Source: Ectothiorhodospiraceae bacterium WFHF3C12
GTDB taxonomy: Bacteria > Pseudomonadota > Gammaproteobacteria > Nitrococcales > Nitrococcaceae
Length of the DNA stretch: 56,643 nt
Direction: 5' to 3'
Assembly: GCA_013519935.1 (NCBI GenBank)
Contig: JACDUA010000023.1
Span: forward strand, 1 to 56,643
Positions 1 to 9,586 of this stretch are shown here, in pieces (within the stretch, counting starts at the first letter, position 1; each line of letters starts with the position of its first letter). The notes beneath the pieces are model-generated. The model was not told where the DNA came from, ran no database searches, and saw nothing but the letters and a program-made list of their open reading frames with translations. A program made the translations under genes and the position numbers.

Positions 1-1
1 G

Positions 2-79
2 CTGCGCCGGGTCTGGCGCCGCCGCCGGCCCTTCCGCCACTGGCTGCGCGCCGCCGCCGAGGCCGGCGGCAGCCCATGA
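2..79 (+). CDS. 3' end of an upstream gene (partial)
   Basis: An open frame enters from the left edge and stops at TGA 77-79, overlapping the recJ start codon as ATGA. Only 25 codons are visible. They encode an arginine- and alanine-rich C-terminus ending in Gly-Gly-Ser-Pro. The 4-nt overlap suggests that this gene and recJ are translationally coupled. The piece is too short to name. Confidence 0.5.
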   Translation: MRRVWRRRRPFRHWLRAAAEAGGSP

Positions 80-1821
80 AACGGCGCATCGTCGAACGGG
101 AGATCCCTGAGAGCGCCCTGGCGGCACTCCCGGCCTCATTGCATCCGGTTCTCAGGCGCGTCTATGCGGCCCGCGGCATACGCTCGGACGACGAGCTGGA
201 TTGTGGTGCCAGCCGGTTGGCGCCGCCGGACGCCTTCCAGGGCCTGGAACACGCCACCACGCTACTGGAGCAGGCACTGCGCGCGGGCTGGCGCATCCTC
301 GTGGTGGGCGATTTCGACGCCGACGGCGCCACCAGTACTGCGCTGGCCTTACGCAGTCTGCGCGCCATGGGGGCGGCCCATGTGGATTATCTGGTGCCCA
401 ACCGTTTCGATTTCGGCTACGGACTGAGCCGGGAGCTGGTTGACGTCGCGGTGGAGCGTCAGCCGGATCTGATCATTACCGTGGACAACGGCATTTCCTC
501 CATCGACGGCGTCGCGGCCTGTCAGCAGGCCGGCATTCGGGTGCTCGTTACGGATCACCACCTTCCCGGCGAGCGTCTGCCCGACGCCGACGCCATCGTC
601 AATCCGAACCTGCCGGGTGACGGTTTCCCGAGCAAGAATCTCGCCGGCGTTGGGGTGATCTTTTACGTGATTACGGCGCTGCGTCGCCGCCTGCGCGAGA
701 CCGGGTACTTCCAGGCCGCGGGCGTGCCGGAGCCCAACCTGGCGGAGCTGCTGGATCTTGTGGCCCTCGGCACGGTGGCGGACGTGGTTCAACTGGACGG
801 CAACAACCGTGTCCTGGTGGAGCAGGGCTTGCGGCGCATCCGCGCCGGTCGGGCCTGTCCGGGAATACAGGCCCTGCTGGAAGTGGCTGGCCGGGAGCCG
901 GGCGCGGCCCGGGCGACGGACCTGGGCTTCGCCATCGGGCCGCGGCTCAATGCCGCGGGGCGACTCGAGGACATGTCGCTGGGCATCGAGTGCCTGCTCT
1001 GCGATGCCATGGCGGATGCCCGCGGCATGGCCCAGCGCCTGGATGCCCTGAACCGGCAGCGCCGGGAGATCGAAGGGCAGATGCGCGACGAGGCGGTGGC
1101 GGCGCTGGAACAGGAAGTGGACGCGTTGGCCGGGGAAAGCCTCCCGACGGGACTGTGCGTGTTCGATGACGGTTGGCACCAGGGCGTGGTCGGATTGCTG
1201 GCCTCGCGCCTTCGCGAGCGTTTCCAGCGGCCCGTCATCGCCTTCGCCCCCGACGGCGCCGAGCGGCTCAAGGGCTCTGCGCGGTCCGTGCCCGGCCTGC
1301 ATATTCGCGACGCCCTGGAGGCGGTCAACGTATCCAGGCCTGGCGTCATCGAGAAATTCGGCGGCCATGCCATGGCAGCCGGGCTGACCCTCCATCGGGA
1401 GGCATTCGCGCGCTTCCGGGAGGAATTCGAGTCGGTACTCGAAACGGCCATGGCGGATGTGGCTCCCGCGGACGTGTTGCTCAGCGACGGTGAGCTGCAG
1501 CCCTCCGAGCTGGGTCTAGCGCTTGCGGAAGCCGTGCGCGCCGGCGGTCCGTGGGGACAGGGCTTTCCGGAGCCGCTTTTTCACGGCCGCTTCGAGCTCC
1601 TGGAGAGCCGTGTCGTCGGTGAGCGTCACCTGAAGATGCGGGTGCGCCCCGAAGGCGGCGACGCCGCGGTGGACGCCATCGCGTTCAATCAGGTGGATGC
1701 GGCGGGGGCTTCACCGCGGGGACGACAGGTTCTGGCCTACCGGCTGGACGTCAACGATTACCGTGGCCGGCGCGGCGCTCAGCTCATTGTCGAGTACATG
1801 GAGCCTGACCAGGCGGAATAG
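76..1821 (+). CDS. recJ: Single-stranded-DNA-specific 5'-3' exonuclease RecJ
   Basis: RecJ degrades single-stranded DNA from the 5' end in RecF-pathway recombination, mismatch repair and base-excision repair. The 581-residue length matches the family. DHH-family metal motifs are visible: DFDADG at residues 79-84, VDNG near 136-139 and the name-giving DHH at 160-162. The DHHA1 nucleic-acid-binding domain carries its GGHAMAAG motif near residue 430, and a C-terminal OB-like region follows. The ATG at 76 overlaps the stop of the preceding gene. It converges on the next gene, leaving 8 nt between the two stops. Confidence 0.97.
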   Translation: MKRRIVEREIPESALAALPASLHPVLRRVYAARGIRSDDELDCGASRLAPPDAFQGLEHATTLLEQALRAGWRILVVGDFDADGATSTALALRSLRAMGAAHVDYLVPNRFDFGYGLSRELVDVAVERQPDLIITVDNGISSIDGVAACQQAGIRVLVTDHHLPGERLPDADAIVNPNLPGDGFPSKNLAGVGVIFYVITALRRRLRETGYFQAAGVPEPNLAELLDLVALGTVADVVQLDGNNRVLVEQGLRRIRAGRACPGIQALLEVAGREPGAARATDLGFAIGPRLNAAGRLEDMSLGIECLLCDAMADARGMAQRLDALNRQRREIEGQMRDEAVAALEQEVDALAGESLPTGLCVFDDGWHQGVVGLLASRLRERFQRPVIAFAPDGAERLKGSARSVPGLHIRDALEAVNVSRPGVIEKFGGHAMAAGLTLHREAFARFREEFESVLETAMADVAPADVLLSDGELQPSELGLALAEAVRAGGPWGQGFPEPLFHGRFELLESRVVGERHLKMRVRPEGGDAAVDAIAFNQVDAAGASPRGRQVLAYRLDVNDYRGRRGAQLIVEYMEPDQAE

Positions 1822-1829
1822 CTCGTCCC

Positions 1830-3422
1830 TCAGGTCTGAGCCTCCGGGGTTCCGGAGGACTGTTCGTCGGAGCCGTCGCCGTCCGATGCCGTCTCCTCGC
1901 CGGCCGCGGCCTTGCGCCGGCGCCCACGGGCGGGCGAGCTGGCGCGAGTCGCGGATTTCGCGGGTTTCTCGGCGATTGCCGGCGCGTCCCGGGTCACTGC
2001 GCTCTCCCGGGGCTGCAGGGCACTGCGGACCCAGCCCTCCACCGCCAGTGGCAGAAAAATGAGCAGGTCATAGACGCGGATGAGCAGCACGGCCAGACCC
2101 TCGCTCACCTGGCCCAGAAGTCGCAGCACGTACGCGCACAAACGGAGCAGACCGGTGCCCAGACTGCCGATGACGCTCCGGCCGGAGTGCAGGAACGATT
2201 CCAGGGGAATGGCCGCGAGCACCAGCACGAAAGGCGCCAGCAGACCCATGAACATCTGGGCGAGGGCGGGCGTCCAGCGCAGCGCCACCTGCGGGGGTTG
2301 GGCCGGATCGGCAATGGCGAAGGCGGTAATGGCCATGTCCCGGCTCAGCAGATAGTCGCGCTGGAACGCGAGGCCGGCGACCAGCAGAGCACTCACGACG
2401 AGCAATACCCCGACCAGCACGGCCAGGGCGCGCCTGCGCCGTTCCTGCCATGCACCGATCAGGGGTAGGAGCTTCGTCACCCCCAGCAGCTCCATAAGGA
2501 ACAGCCCGAGAAAGATGTGCACAAGCACCAGTGTGCCGGCGGCGACCTGGGCGAGGTCGAATCCGGCCAGACCGGTGGGGCCAAGTCCGCCAAGTCCGCC
2601 GGTGAGCTCCGCCATCGGCCTGGCGATGAGCGTGTAATCCATGAACCCCGCGAGGCCGGCGACGCCGAGCAGCGCCGCCGAGAGCAGGAACCTTGAGAGT
2701 GCCGAGGTCTGCAGCGAGCGTGTCGCCACGTCTGCCTCGGCCCGCAGCCTCTCGTAGTGGTGCATGTGCTCGTCGATGCGGCGGCTACGTTGCTCGATGG
2801 CCGCGATGTTGCGATCCACCCGGTCCAGGGTTTCGCGCAGCCGGCGCCAGTACGGCAGCATCCGCCGGAGCAGGCGGTGACGGCGGTGGCTCGCGGCCCT
2901 GTACTCCATCACCGTGTTGTGGCAAGAGCGCTCCAGGGTGGCATGTATATCCTCGAGGATCTTGTTCACCGCCGGGTCGTCCTTGGCGGGTATGTTTGCC
3001 ACGGCGTCCACGGCCTCCAGCCATGCCGGGGGCGGGGGCGGTACCTCCGTGGAGCGCCGGTAGTCCTCGTCGATACGGGTGATCTGTTCGCTCAGGCCGC
3101 GGTGCAGCGCCGGGTAGTGGGCCAGGTCCTGGGCCACGGCGTCGCCGACGCGGCGGAACTCCTTTTCCATCAGGCGTTCCTGCTGGCTGACGGCCTGGGC
3201 GCGCAGAACCTGCCTGTTGCGTTCGGCGAGACGGGATTCCAGGCGCATCACCGACTGCGCGGACAGCCGCAAGCCGCGGTGCAGGGCGCGGCCGGCCGCC
3301 AGCAGCGCCGCGTGGGCCGGACGCCGGGCCAGATAGAGCAGGACCAGCGCGATGACAAGCCAGATCAGGCCCGAGAGAATGACGGAATCAGACCAGATGG
3401 TAAGCAGGGCGTGCCCGGTCAT
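1830..3422 (-). CDS. Membrane protein with central coiled coil, unknown family
   Basis: I do not recognise this 530-residue protein. It has one N-terminal membrane segment (about residues 10-28) and a long charged, probably helical/coiled-coil stretch (about 35-250) rich in Arg, Glu and Leu. About five hydrophobic segments follow between about 260 and 470, and the tail is low-complexity, acidic and basic (about 485-530) and likely cytosolic. The start at 3422 has AGGA seven bases upstream; an in-frame start at 3476 lacks a good ribosome binding site. The topology (long soluble coil between membrane segments) resembles a scaffold or mechanosensitive-type membrane protein, but no signature supports a function. 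It is convergent with recJ and appears monocistronic. Confidence 0.75.
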   Translation of the reverse strand: MTGHALLTIWSDSVILSGLIWLVIALVLLYLARRPAHAALLAAGRALHRGLRLSAQSVMRLESRLAERNRQVLRAQAVSQQERLMEKEFRRVGDAVAQDLAHYPALHRGLSEQITRIDEDYRRSTEVPPPPPAWLEAVDAVANIPAKDDPAVNKILEDIHATLERSCHNTVMEYRAASHRRHRLLRRMLPYWRRLRETLDRVDRNIAAIEQRSRRIDEHMHHYERLRAEADVATRSLQTSALSRFLLSAALLGVAGLAGFMDYTLIARPMAELTGGLGGLGPTGLAGFDLAQVAAGTLVLVHIFLGLFLMELLGVTKLLPLIGAWQERRRRALAVLVGVLLVVSALLVAGLAFQRDYLLSRDMAITAFAIADPAQPPQVALRWTPALAQMFMGLLAPFVLVLAAIPLESFLHSGRSVIGSLGTGLLRLCAYVLRLLGQVSEGLAVLLIRVYDLLIFLPLAVEGWVRSALQPRESAVTRDAPAIAEKPAKSATRASSPARGRRRKAAAGEETASDGDGSDEQSSGTPEAQT

Positions 3423-3597
3423 AAACGATCCTGTTGGTCGAGTCCCGACGGCGCCGCCGGCAGCCTCTGGCGCCACGGCCCCGCGCTATTATTATGGCCC
3501 CGGTTGCGCGACCGGGTATCCAGGATACGTCAACGGAGGAAATGCTGGGCAATCCCCCCGGGTAATCATGGATCGGCCAGAGGCCGGCGCGACCGGC

Positions 3598-5694
3598 TCA
3601 GCGCTTCCCCAACTGCCGTGCCGGGTCGCTGTCGGGCACCTCGCGGAGCAGGTGCACGTCGGCGACGATCTCCGCGGTGCTCTGGAGCAGGATATCGGGA
3701 AGCTCCATTTCCTCCAGGGCCTCGACTTCGTCGACAGGATCCCGGTCCAGGGCGGCCAGTCGCTGGTTGACCAGCTTCAGCCGCCGCTGCTTCGCAGCCT
3801 CCTGCTCGCTGCGGCGCTGGGCCTCGTTCAGCGAGAGCTCCGTCTGCTCACGCTGTTCGCGCAGGAACGCGTACTCGGCCATCAGGGCCTGCATGGCCCG
3901 GTTACCGGCGCGGCGTTCGGAGTAGCGATCGCGTAGCAGCGGTACCACGCCGGCCAGATTACCGTTGGTGCTGAAATCCGTCGCATCGATATGATCCCAG
4001 GGCAGGGCGTTGTCCGCGCCGCTCTCGCCGAGCTCTTGGACATCGACCGGGCTGGGCAGCTCGATGTCCGGCTCGATACCCCGGTGCTGGGTGCTGCCGC
4101 CGGTGACCCGGTAGAACTTTGCGACGGTAAGCTTGAGCCGGCCGGCCGGGCCGTCCGAGACGTTGAACTGCTCCAGATCCACGAGCCGCTGCACCGTGCC
4201 CTTGCCGTAGGTCCGGCTGCCGACGATAACGCCCCGGCCGTAGTCCTGAATGGCACCGGCAAAGATCTCCGAGGCCGATGCACTGTAGCCGTTCACCAGC
4301 ACGGCCAATGGGCCGCCATAGGCTACTTCGCCGCCGTCTTCGTCCCGGTGAATCTGGAGGCTGCCGTCGCTCCCGCGAACCTGAACGACCGGGCCCTGCT
4401 CGATGAAGAGGCCGGTCATCTCGATGGCCTCCCGTAGCGAGCCCCCGGCATTGGAGCGCAGATCGATGATGAGGCCGTCGATATCCTTTCCGCGCAGCTC
4501 CTCGATGAGCGCGCGCACGTCACGGGTCGTGCTTCGATAGTCGCTCTTGCCGGCCTGGGCGGCGGCGAAGTCGATGTAGAAGGCGGGGATGTCGATGACG
4601 CCGACGCGCAACGCACGCTCGCCGCGATTGACCTCCACGACCTCCGACTTGGCCGCCTTCTCGGCGAGCTTGACCTTGCCCCGGACCAGCCGGATGACCT
4701 CCGGCTGACTGCTCGCCCCGGCTTCGGCGGGCAGCACCTGCAGGCGCACGACGGAGTCCTTGGGACCGCGGATGAGATCGACCACGTCCGACAGCCGCCA
4801 GCCGACGACGTTGGTGATCTCCTCGTCGCCCTGAGCCACCCCGATGATACGGTCGCCCGGGTCGAGCTGGCCGTCCTGCGCTGCCGGTCCGCCGGGAATC
4901 AGCTCCACGACCTCGGTATAGTCGCGCTCGCTGCGCAGCAGCGCGCCGATCCCCTCCAGGGAAAGCCGCATGTTGATATCGAAGTTCTCCGACGTGCGCG
5001 GCGAGAGATAGCTGGTGTGCGGGTCGAAGGCATGGCCCCAGGCGTTCATGAACACCTGGAACACATCCTCGGCATTGTACTGCCGGGTGTTGCGAACCAG
5101 TCGTTCGTACCGCCCCTCCAGGGTCTCCTTGATCTTGGGCCAATCCTCGCCACTGAGCTTGAGCTCCAGGGCTTCGTGACGGACCCGGCGCTGCCACAGG
5201 GTTTCCAGTTCCGAGACGGACTCCGCCCAGGGCGAATCGCTGCGGTCGAGCTGGATGCGGCCGCCCTCGGCGAAGTTCAGGCCGTCCTGTAGCAGCGAGA
5301 TGGCATACTCGCTGCGCTCGGCCACGCGCTGGCGGTAAACGCCGAAAATGTCGTAGGCCAGGTCGACGCGGCCGTCTTCGAGCAGGTCGTCGAGCCTTTG
5401 GCGATAGGTGCGGAAGCGCTGGATATCGGACCGGAGGAAGTAATAGCGCTCCGGGTCCAGGGCGTCGAAATAGGCGTCGAAGACGTATTCCGAGAGCGTA
5501 TCGTCCAGGGCGTGGTCCCGGTAATGGTACCGGGTGAGCAGGTGCGCCACCGTGCGCCCGGAGCGTTCATGGCGTTCGTCGGGTGACGGCAGCGTCTCGC
5601 TGCCCGACGGCCCCGGCGACGCCTGAAGGCCAAGGGAAAGGCACAGCAGCGCCAGCAGCAGCGTGCTTCGAGGAAATAATGCGGCTCTATGCAT
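3598..5694 (-). CDS. prc: Periplasmic tail-specific protease Prc/Tsp (S41)
   Basis: Carboxy-terminal processing protease of family S41A. In enterobacteria Prc trims or degrades periplasmic proteins such as the peptidoglycan hydrolase MepS. The 698 residues start with a signal peptide ending near Leu-Gln-Ala-Ser-Pro. A PDZ domain (about residues 250-330) and the S41 catalytic core follow. The core has GLIIDLRSNAGGS, the nucleophile serine in NGYSASASEIFAGA and the general-base lysine in SRTYGKGTVQ. The C-terminal helical extension (DUF3340-like) is rich in Glu, Arg and Gln. It lies 9 nt downstream of pepN on the same strand, forming a likely protease/peptidase operon. Confidence 0.95.
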   Translation of the reverse strand: MHRAALFPRSTLLLALLCLSLGLQASPGPSGSETLPSPDERHERSGRTVAHLLTRYHYRDHALDDTLSEYVFDAYFDALDPERYYFLRSDIQRFRTYRQRLDDLLEDGRVDLAYDIFGVYRQRVAERSEYAISLLQDGLNFAEGGRIQLDRSDSPWAESVSELETLWQRRVRHEALELKLSGEDWPKIKETLEGRYERLVRNTRQYNAEDVFQVFMNAWGHAFDPHTSYLSPRTSENFDINMRLSLEGIGALLRSERDYTEVVELIPGGPAAQDGQLDPGDRIIGVAQGDEEITNVVGWRLSDVVDLIRGPKDSVVRLQVLPAEAGASSQPEVIRLVRGKVKLAEKAAKSEVVEVNRGERALRVGVIDIPAFYIDFAAAQAGKSDYRSTTRDVRALIEELRGKDIDGLIIDLRSNAGGSLREAIEMTGLFIEQGPVVQVRGSDGSLQIHRDEDGGEVAYGGPLAVLVNGYSASASEIFAGAIQDYGRGVIVGSRTYGKGTVQRLVDLEQFNVSDGPAGRLKLTVAKFYRVTGGSTQHRGIEPDIELPSPVDVQELGESGADNALPWDHIDATDFSTNGNLAGVVPLLRDRYSERRAGNRAMQALMAEYAFLREQREQTELSLNEAQRRSEQEAAKQRRLKLVNQRLAALDRDPVDEVEALEEMELPDILLQSTAEIVADVHLLREVPDSDPARQLGKR

Positions 5695-5703
5695 GACGAT
5701 CGG

Positions 5704-8349
5704 CTATTCTCCCGCCTGATCCAGGCTCTTGGATACCACCTCGTAGACATCGTTGGACAGGGAAGGTTGCCGGAATATGCGCTCCAGTTCCGCTTTCATG
5801 AGCGGGGCGTGCGCTTTGTCATACCGGCGCCAACGTGTCAGTGGTGTTACCAATCTAGCCGCTAATTGCGCATTACGCGCGTCCAACTCGATCACACAAT
5901 CCGCGATCAGGCGGTAGCCTTCGCCGCTGGGATCGTGAAAACGTACGGGATTGCCCTGTGAAAAGGCCCCATAGACGGCGCGCAGGCGATTGGGATTGGT
6001 GCGGTCGAAGGCCGGGTGGCCGGTGAGCGTCTTGACCCGCTCGAGCGTATCCTCGCGGCGGGACATGGCCTGAACGCGGAACCACTTGTCCACCACGAGG
6101 GGATCGTCCATCCAGCGCTCGTAGAAGGCGCCCAGGGCGCGTTCCGCGGCGTCGCTGCGGGTATCCGCCAGCAGGCTCAGCGCCGCGATACTGTCGGTCA
6201 TGTTGTCCGCGCGCTGAAACTGCGCGTCGGCCTGGGCGACGATTTCTTCCCGCTCCGTGCTCATCAGGTAGTCGAGGCACAGGTTCTTCAATCGCCTCTG
6301 CGCCATGGCTTCGGAAGCGTCGCCTGGCTCGGACCGCGCGCAGACCCGGTAGGTTTCGGTCCACTGGTCATAGAGCCGCTCGGCAAGCTGGCGACGCATC
6401 GATTCGCGTGCCGAGTGGATGGCCGCGACATCAATGACCTCGGTCTGCTCCGCCAGGTGGGTTTCCGTGGGCAGAACCAGCGCCTCGGCGATCAACGCCG
6501 GGTCGAGGGCATCGTCGTTCAGCGTATTGCCGAACGCCGTGGCGATCTTCTCCGGCAGCTCGCCCGGACCGCTACGGACCCAGTCGAGCAGCACGCCGCT
6601 GGTCAGACGCTGGCCGGCCTCCCAGCGGTTGAATGGATCGCTCTCGTGGGCGAACAGAAAGGCCAGATCGTCTTCAGTGTAGGGGTAATCCAGCTTCACC
6701 GGCGCGGAAAAGCCGCGGAGCAGCGAGGGGATGGGCTCGGCCGACAGGCCGGTGAAACGGAACGTCTGCTCGCTCTCCCGCAGCTCCAGCAGCCGCGGCC
6801 CCGGCATCGGCGGCTCGCCGTCGGTATCGAGCCGGGCCGTTAGCTCGTCGCCGTTGGCGTCGAGCAGGGCGATCTCCAGTGGTATGTGGAACGGCTGCTT
6901 GTGGGGCTGGCCGGGCGTGGCCGGGCAGCTCTGGCTTACCCGCAGCACGTAGGCGCCCGCCGCGGCGTCGAAATCCGCTCGCACGGAGACCTCCGGCGTG
7001 CCGGCCTGGCTGTACCAGAGCCCGAACTGGGTCAGGTCCCGGTCGTTGGCGTCGGCCATGGCGGACAGGAAGTCGTCGCAGGTCACCGCCTGGCCGTCGT
7101 GACGCTGGATGTAGAGGTCCATGCCGCGCCGGAAGCCCTCCTGTCCCAGCAGCTGCTGGTACATGCGAATGACCTCCGCGCCCTTCATGTAGACGGTGGC
7201 GGTATAGAAGTTGTTGATCTCCACGTAGGAGTCCGGCCGGACCGGATGCGCCATGGGGCTGGCGTCCTCGGGAAACTGAGCCGCCCGCAGGCCGCGCACC
7301 TGGTCAATGCGCTTGACCGCCGGCGCGCCCATGTCGGCGCTGAACTGCTGTTCCCGGAAGACCGTCAGCCCCTCCTTGAGGCTGAGCTGGAACCAGTCGC
7401 GCAGGGTGACGCGGTTGCCCGTCCAGTTGTGGAAGTACTCGTGGCCCACCACGTCCTGGATGTTCTCGAAGTCCCGGTCGGTGGCGGAATCCGGCCGTGC
7501 CAGGATGTACTGGGTGTTGAAGATGTTCAGGCCCTTGTTCTCCATGGCGCCCATGTTGAAATCGCCGACGGCCACGACCAGGTAGGTGTCGAGATCGCAC
7601 TCGAGACCGTACGTGGCCTCGTCCCAGGCCATGGCGGCCTTCAGCGAGGCCATGGCGTGCCCGGTCTTGCCGACGTTCTCCTTTTCCGTGTAGATGCGCA
7701 GCGCGATCTCCCGTCCGCTCGCCGTTACGTGGCTGTCCTCGTTACAGGCGAGGTCCCCGGCGACCAGGGCGAAGAGATAGCTGGGTTTCGGGAATGGGTC
7801 GTCCCAGGTGATCCAGTGACGCCCATCATCCAGTGTCCCGGAGTCCACGGGGTTGCCGTTGGATAGAAGTACCGGATAGCGCGCCTGCTCGGCGATGATC
7901 GTGGTCCGGTACCGGGCCATCACGTCGGGTCGATCCGGGAAGAAGGTGATGCGCCGGAAGCCTTCCGCCTCGCACTGCGTGCAGAACATGCCCCCGGAGC
8001 GGTAGAGGCCCTGCAGCTCGGTATTCTTTTCCGGATGGATCGCCACGGTGGTGGTGAGCTCGAACGAGTGCGGCACCTGCTCGATGCTCAGGCCCTCGTC
8101 GCTGAGCAGATACTCATCCAGGGCCAGCGCCTCACCGTCGATACGCACGTCGCGCAGGTCCAGCGCGACGCCGTTGAGGTGAAGCGGTCGGCTGCGCTGT
8201 TCGTCGGCGTAATTGCGCCGCACATCCAGTGTCGCCGTGACCAGCGTCTCTTCCTCGCCGAGCTCGAAGCGCAAATCGACGCGCTCCACGCGGTAGTCGG
8301 GCGGCTGGTAGTCATGGCGGTGGATCGTGACGGGTTTCTTTTCGGCCAT
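5704..8349 (-). CDS. pepN: Aminopeptidase N (M1 family)
   Basis: Zinc aminopeptidase that removes N-terminal residues from cytosolic peptides. The M1 exopeptidase motif GAMEN lies near residue 265. The zinc site HEYFH with its distal Glu (HEYFHNWTGN...LKEGLTVFRE) lies near residues 303-325. The N-terminal beta domain, catalytic domain and long C-terminal helical domain give 881 residues, close to E. coli PepN (870). The ATG at 8349 has AGGA nine bases upstream and begins MAEKKP; an in-frame ATG at 8385 would add 12 residues and is less likely. prc follows after 9 nt. Confidence 0.95.
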   Translation of the reverse strand: MAEKKPVTIHRHDYQPPDYRVERVDLRFELGEEETLVTATLDVRRNYADEQRSRPLHLNGVALDLRDVRIDGEALALDEYLLSDEGLSIEQVPHSFELTTTVAIHPEKNTELQGLYRSGGMFCTQCEAEGFRRITFFPDRPDVMARYRTTIIAEQARYPVLLSNGNPVDSGTLDDGRHWITWDDPFPKPSYLFALVAGDLACNEDSHVTASGREIALRIYTEKENVGKTGHAMASLKAAMAWDEATYGLECDLDTYLVVAVGDFNMGAMENKGLNIFNTQYILARPDSATDRDFENIQDVVGHEYFHNWTGNRVTLRDWFQLSLKEGLTVFREQQFSADMGAPAVKRIDQVRGLRAAQFPEDASPMAHPVRPDSYVEINNFYTATVYMKGAEVIRMYQQLLGQEGFRRGMDLYIQRHDGQAVTCDDFLSAMADANDRDLTQFGLWYSQAGTPEVSVRADFDAAAGAYVLRVSQSCPATPGQPHKQPFHIPLEIALLDANGDELTARLDTDGEPPMPGPRLLELRESEQTFRFTGLSAEPIPSLLRGFSAPVKLDYPYTEDDLAFLFAHESDPFNRWEAGQRLTSGVLLDWVRSGPGELPEKIATAFGNTLNDDALDPALIAEALVLPTETHLAEQTEVIDVAAIHSARESMRRQLAERLYDQWTETYRVCARSEPGDASEAMAQRRLKNLCLDYLMSTEREEIVAQADAQFQRADNMTDSIAALSLLADTRSDAAERALGAFYERWMDDPLVVDKWFRVQAMSRREDTLERVKTLTGHPAFDRTNPNRLRAVYGAFSQGNPVRFHDPSGEGYRLIADCVIELDARNAQLAARLVTPLTRWRRYDKAHAPLMKAELERIFRQPSLSNDVYEVVSKSLDQAGE

Positions 8350-8719
8350 TGAAGGCGGTCCTATCCATTGAATGGGTGTGTGCATGCGCCTGCCCCTACT
8401 CTACTAGGGCGGGGGATTGCAGGGCCACATGAAGGGCGCCTGGGTGCGCGGTGCAGCCAATCCGCTTACGCCGGCCGTTCCGGGTAGCAATGGGGGCGGT
8501 CCGCCGCCGAGGGAAGTCCTGCTCCTGCCCGGGCGGTGTCCGCTTTGCGCGCCAGGTCGCGGCACGCTGCAAAAGACGGTGGTAAAGTGCGACTCAATTC
8601 GGTACATCACCGTACATACAACAACGGCCGGTGGGCTTGCCGGGCACACGCGCAAGCCGCCCATCGGATCCGGATGATGCGGGGCCACCGCCGCGCAGAG
8701 GACCTTAAGGCAGAAGCAT
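8350..8719 (+). other. 370-bp divergent intergenic region (pepN / hydrolase)
   Basis: No convincing gene: reading frames here lack ribosome binding sites and have random-looking composition. It must hold promoters for both pepN (leftward) and the hydrolase gene (rightward). One visible pattern is a near-perfect direct repeat, CGGTACATCA / CCGTACATAC, at about 8610-8629, which could be a regulator half-site pair. No clear -35/-10 boxes were identified. Confidence 0.5.
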
Positions 8720-9562
8720 ATGTTTCTGAACTGGCAGGATTGGTTTGCCACGGGGCCCATGCCCCAGCCGGAGCTGGAAGTCATCTCGAGCACGCCCCGA
8801 CGCAGGCGCGATTCGACGCCCCTGGTGTTCATACACGGGGCCTTTGCCGGCGCCTGGTGCTGGGAAGTGAACTTCCTGGATTATTTCGCCAGCCGCGGTT
8901 ACGAGTGCCACGCGGTCAGTCTGCGGGGCCACGGCGGTAGCCGGGGCAAGCGCTCGCTTCAGCAATACTCCATTGGCGACTACGTCGACGACGTGGCCAG
9001 TATCGTGGCGGATTTCGACCAACCGCCGGTACTCGTCGGCCACTCCATGGGGGGCTTCGTCGCCCAGCATTACCTCCAGCGCGGGGAGGCCGCCGCCGTC
9101 GTGCTCATGGCCTCCGTGCCGCCCGGCGGCCTGATGGAGTCGAGCATCCGGCTGCTGATGCAGGATCCGATGCTGCTCACGCAGCTGATGATGCTGCATA
9201 ACCTGGGGCCGGGCATGGTGGACAAGAAGATCGCGCAGCGGGCCCTGTTTTTCGGCGACATGCCGGGTTACGACCAGCCCGACATGACCTGGCACATGCA
9301 GCCGGAATCCCAGCGCGCGATCTGGGAGCTGCATACAGGCCCCATGCCACGGAAATGGCGCATGGCCGACGTGCCGACGCTGGTTCTCGGGGCGGAGCGG
9401 GACAACCTCATCGCGCCGGATTGCGTCCGGCGGACGGGGCGGTTCTTCGGGGTGGACAGCCATCTGGAGCCGGACATGGGGCATGCCATGATGCTGGAGC
9501 CGGGCTGGGAGCGCGTTGCATGGCGCATCGAGGATTTCCTGTCCGCCGCGCTCGCCGGCTGA
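8720..9562 (+). CDS. Alpha/beta-hydrolase fold protein
   Basis: A 280-residue serine hydrolase of the alpha/beta fold. The oxyanion motif is FIHGAFAGAWCWE (about residues 37-49). The nucleophile elbow is GHSMGG (about 110-115), the acid residue is probably Asp in LGAERDNLI, and the catalytic His sits in DMGHAMM near residue 256. The family includes esterases, lipases, haloperoxidase-like and C-C hydrolases, and the substrate cannot be read from the sequence. No signal peptide is present, so it is cytosolic. It stands alone, with its 3' end facing the next gene. Confidence 0.9.
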   Translation: MFLNWQDWFATGPMPQPELEVISSTPRRRRDSTPLVFIHGAFAGAWCWEVNFLDYFASRGYECHAVSLRGHGGSRGKRSLQQYSIGDYVDDVASIVADFDQPPVLVGHSMGGFVAQHYLQRGEAAAVVLMASVPPGGLMESSIRLLMQDPMLLTQLMMLHNLGPGMVDKKIAQRALFFGDMPGYDQPDMTWHMQPESQRAIWELHTGPMPRKWRMADVPTLVLGAERDNLIAPDCVRRTGRFFGVDSHLEPDMGHAMMLEPGWERVAWRIEDFLSAALAG

Positions 9563-9586
9563 CGGCCCGGGCCCCCGGCGCCGGGG

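Noticed and set aside
8404-8832. Possible 142-residue gene on the minus strand before pepN
   Set aside because: No ribosome binding site, Pro/Arg-rich random composition, and it overlaps the hydrolase start.
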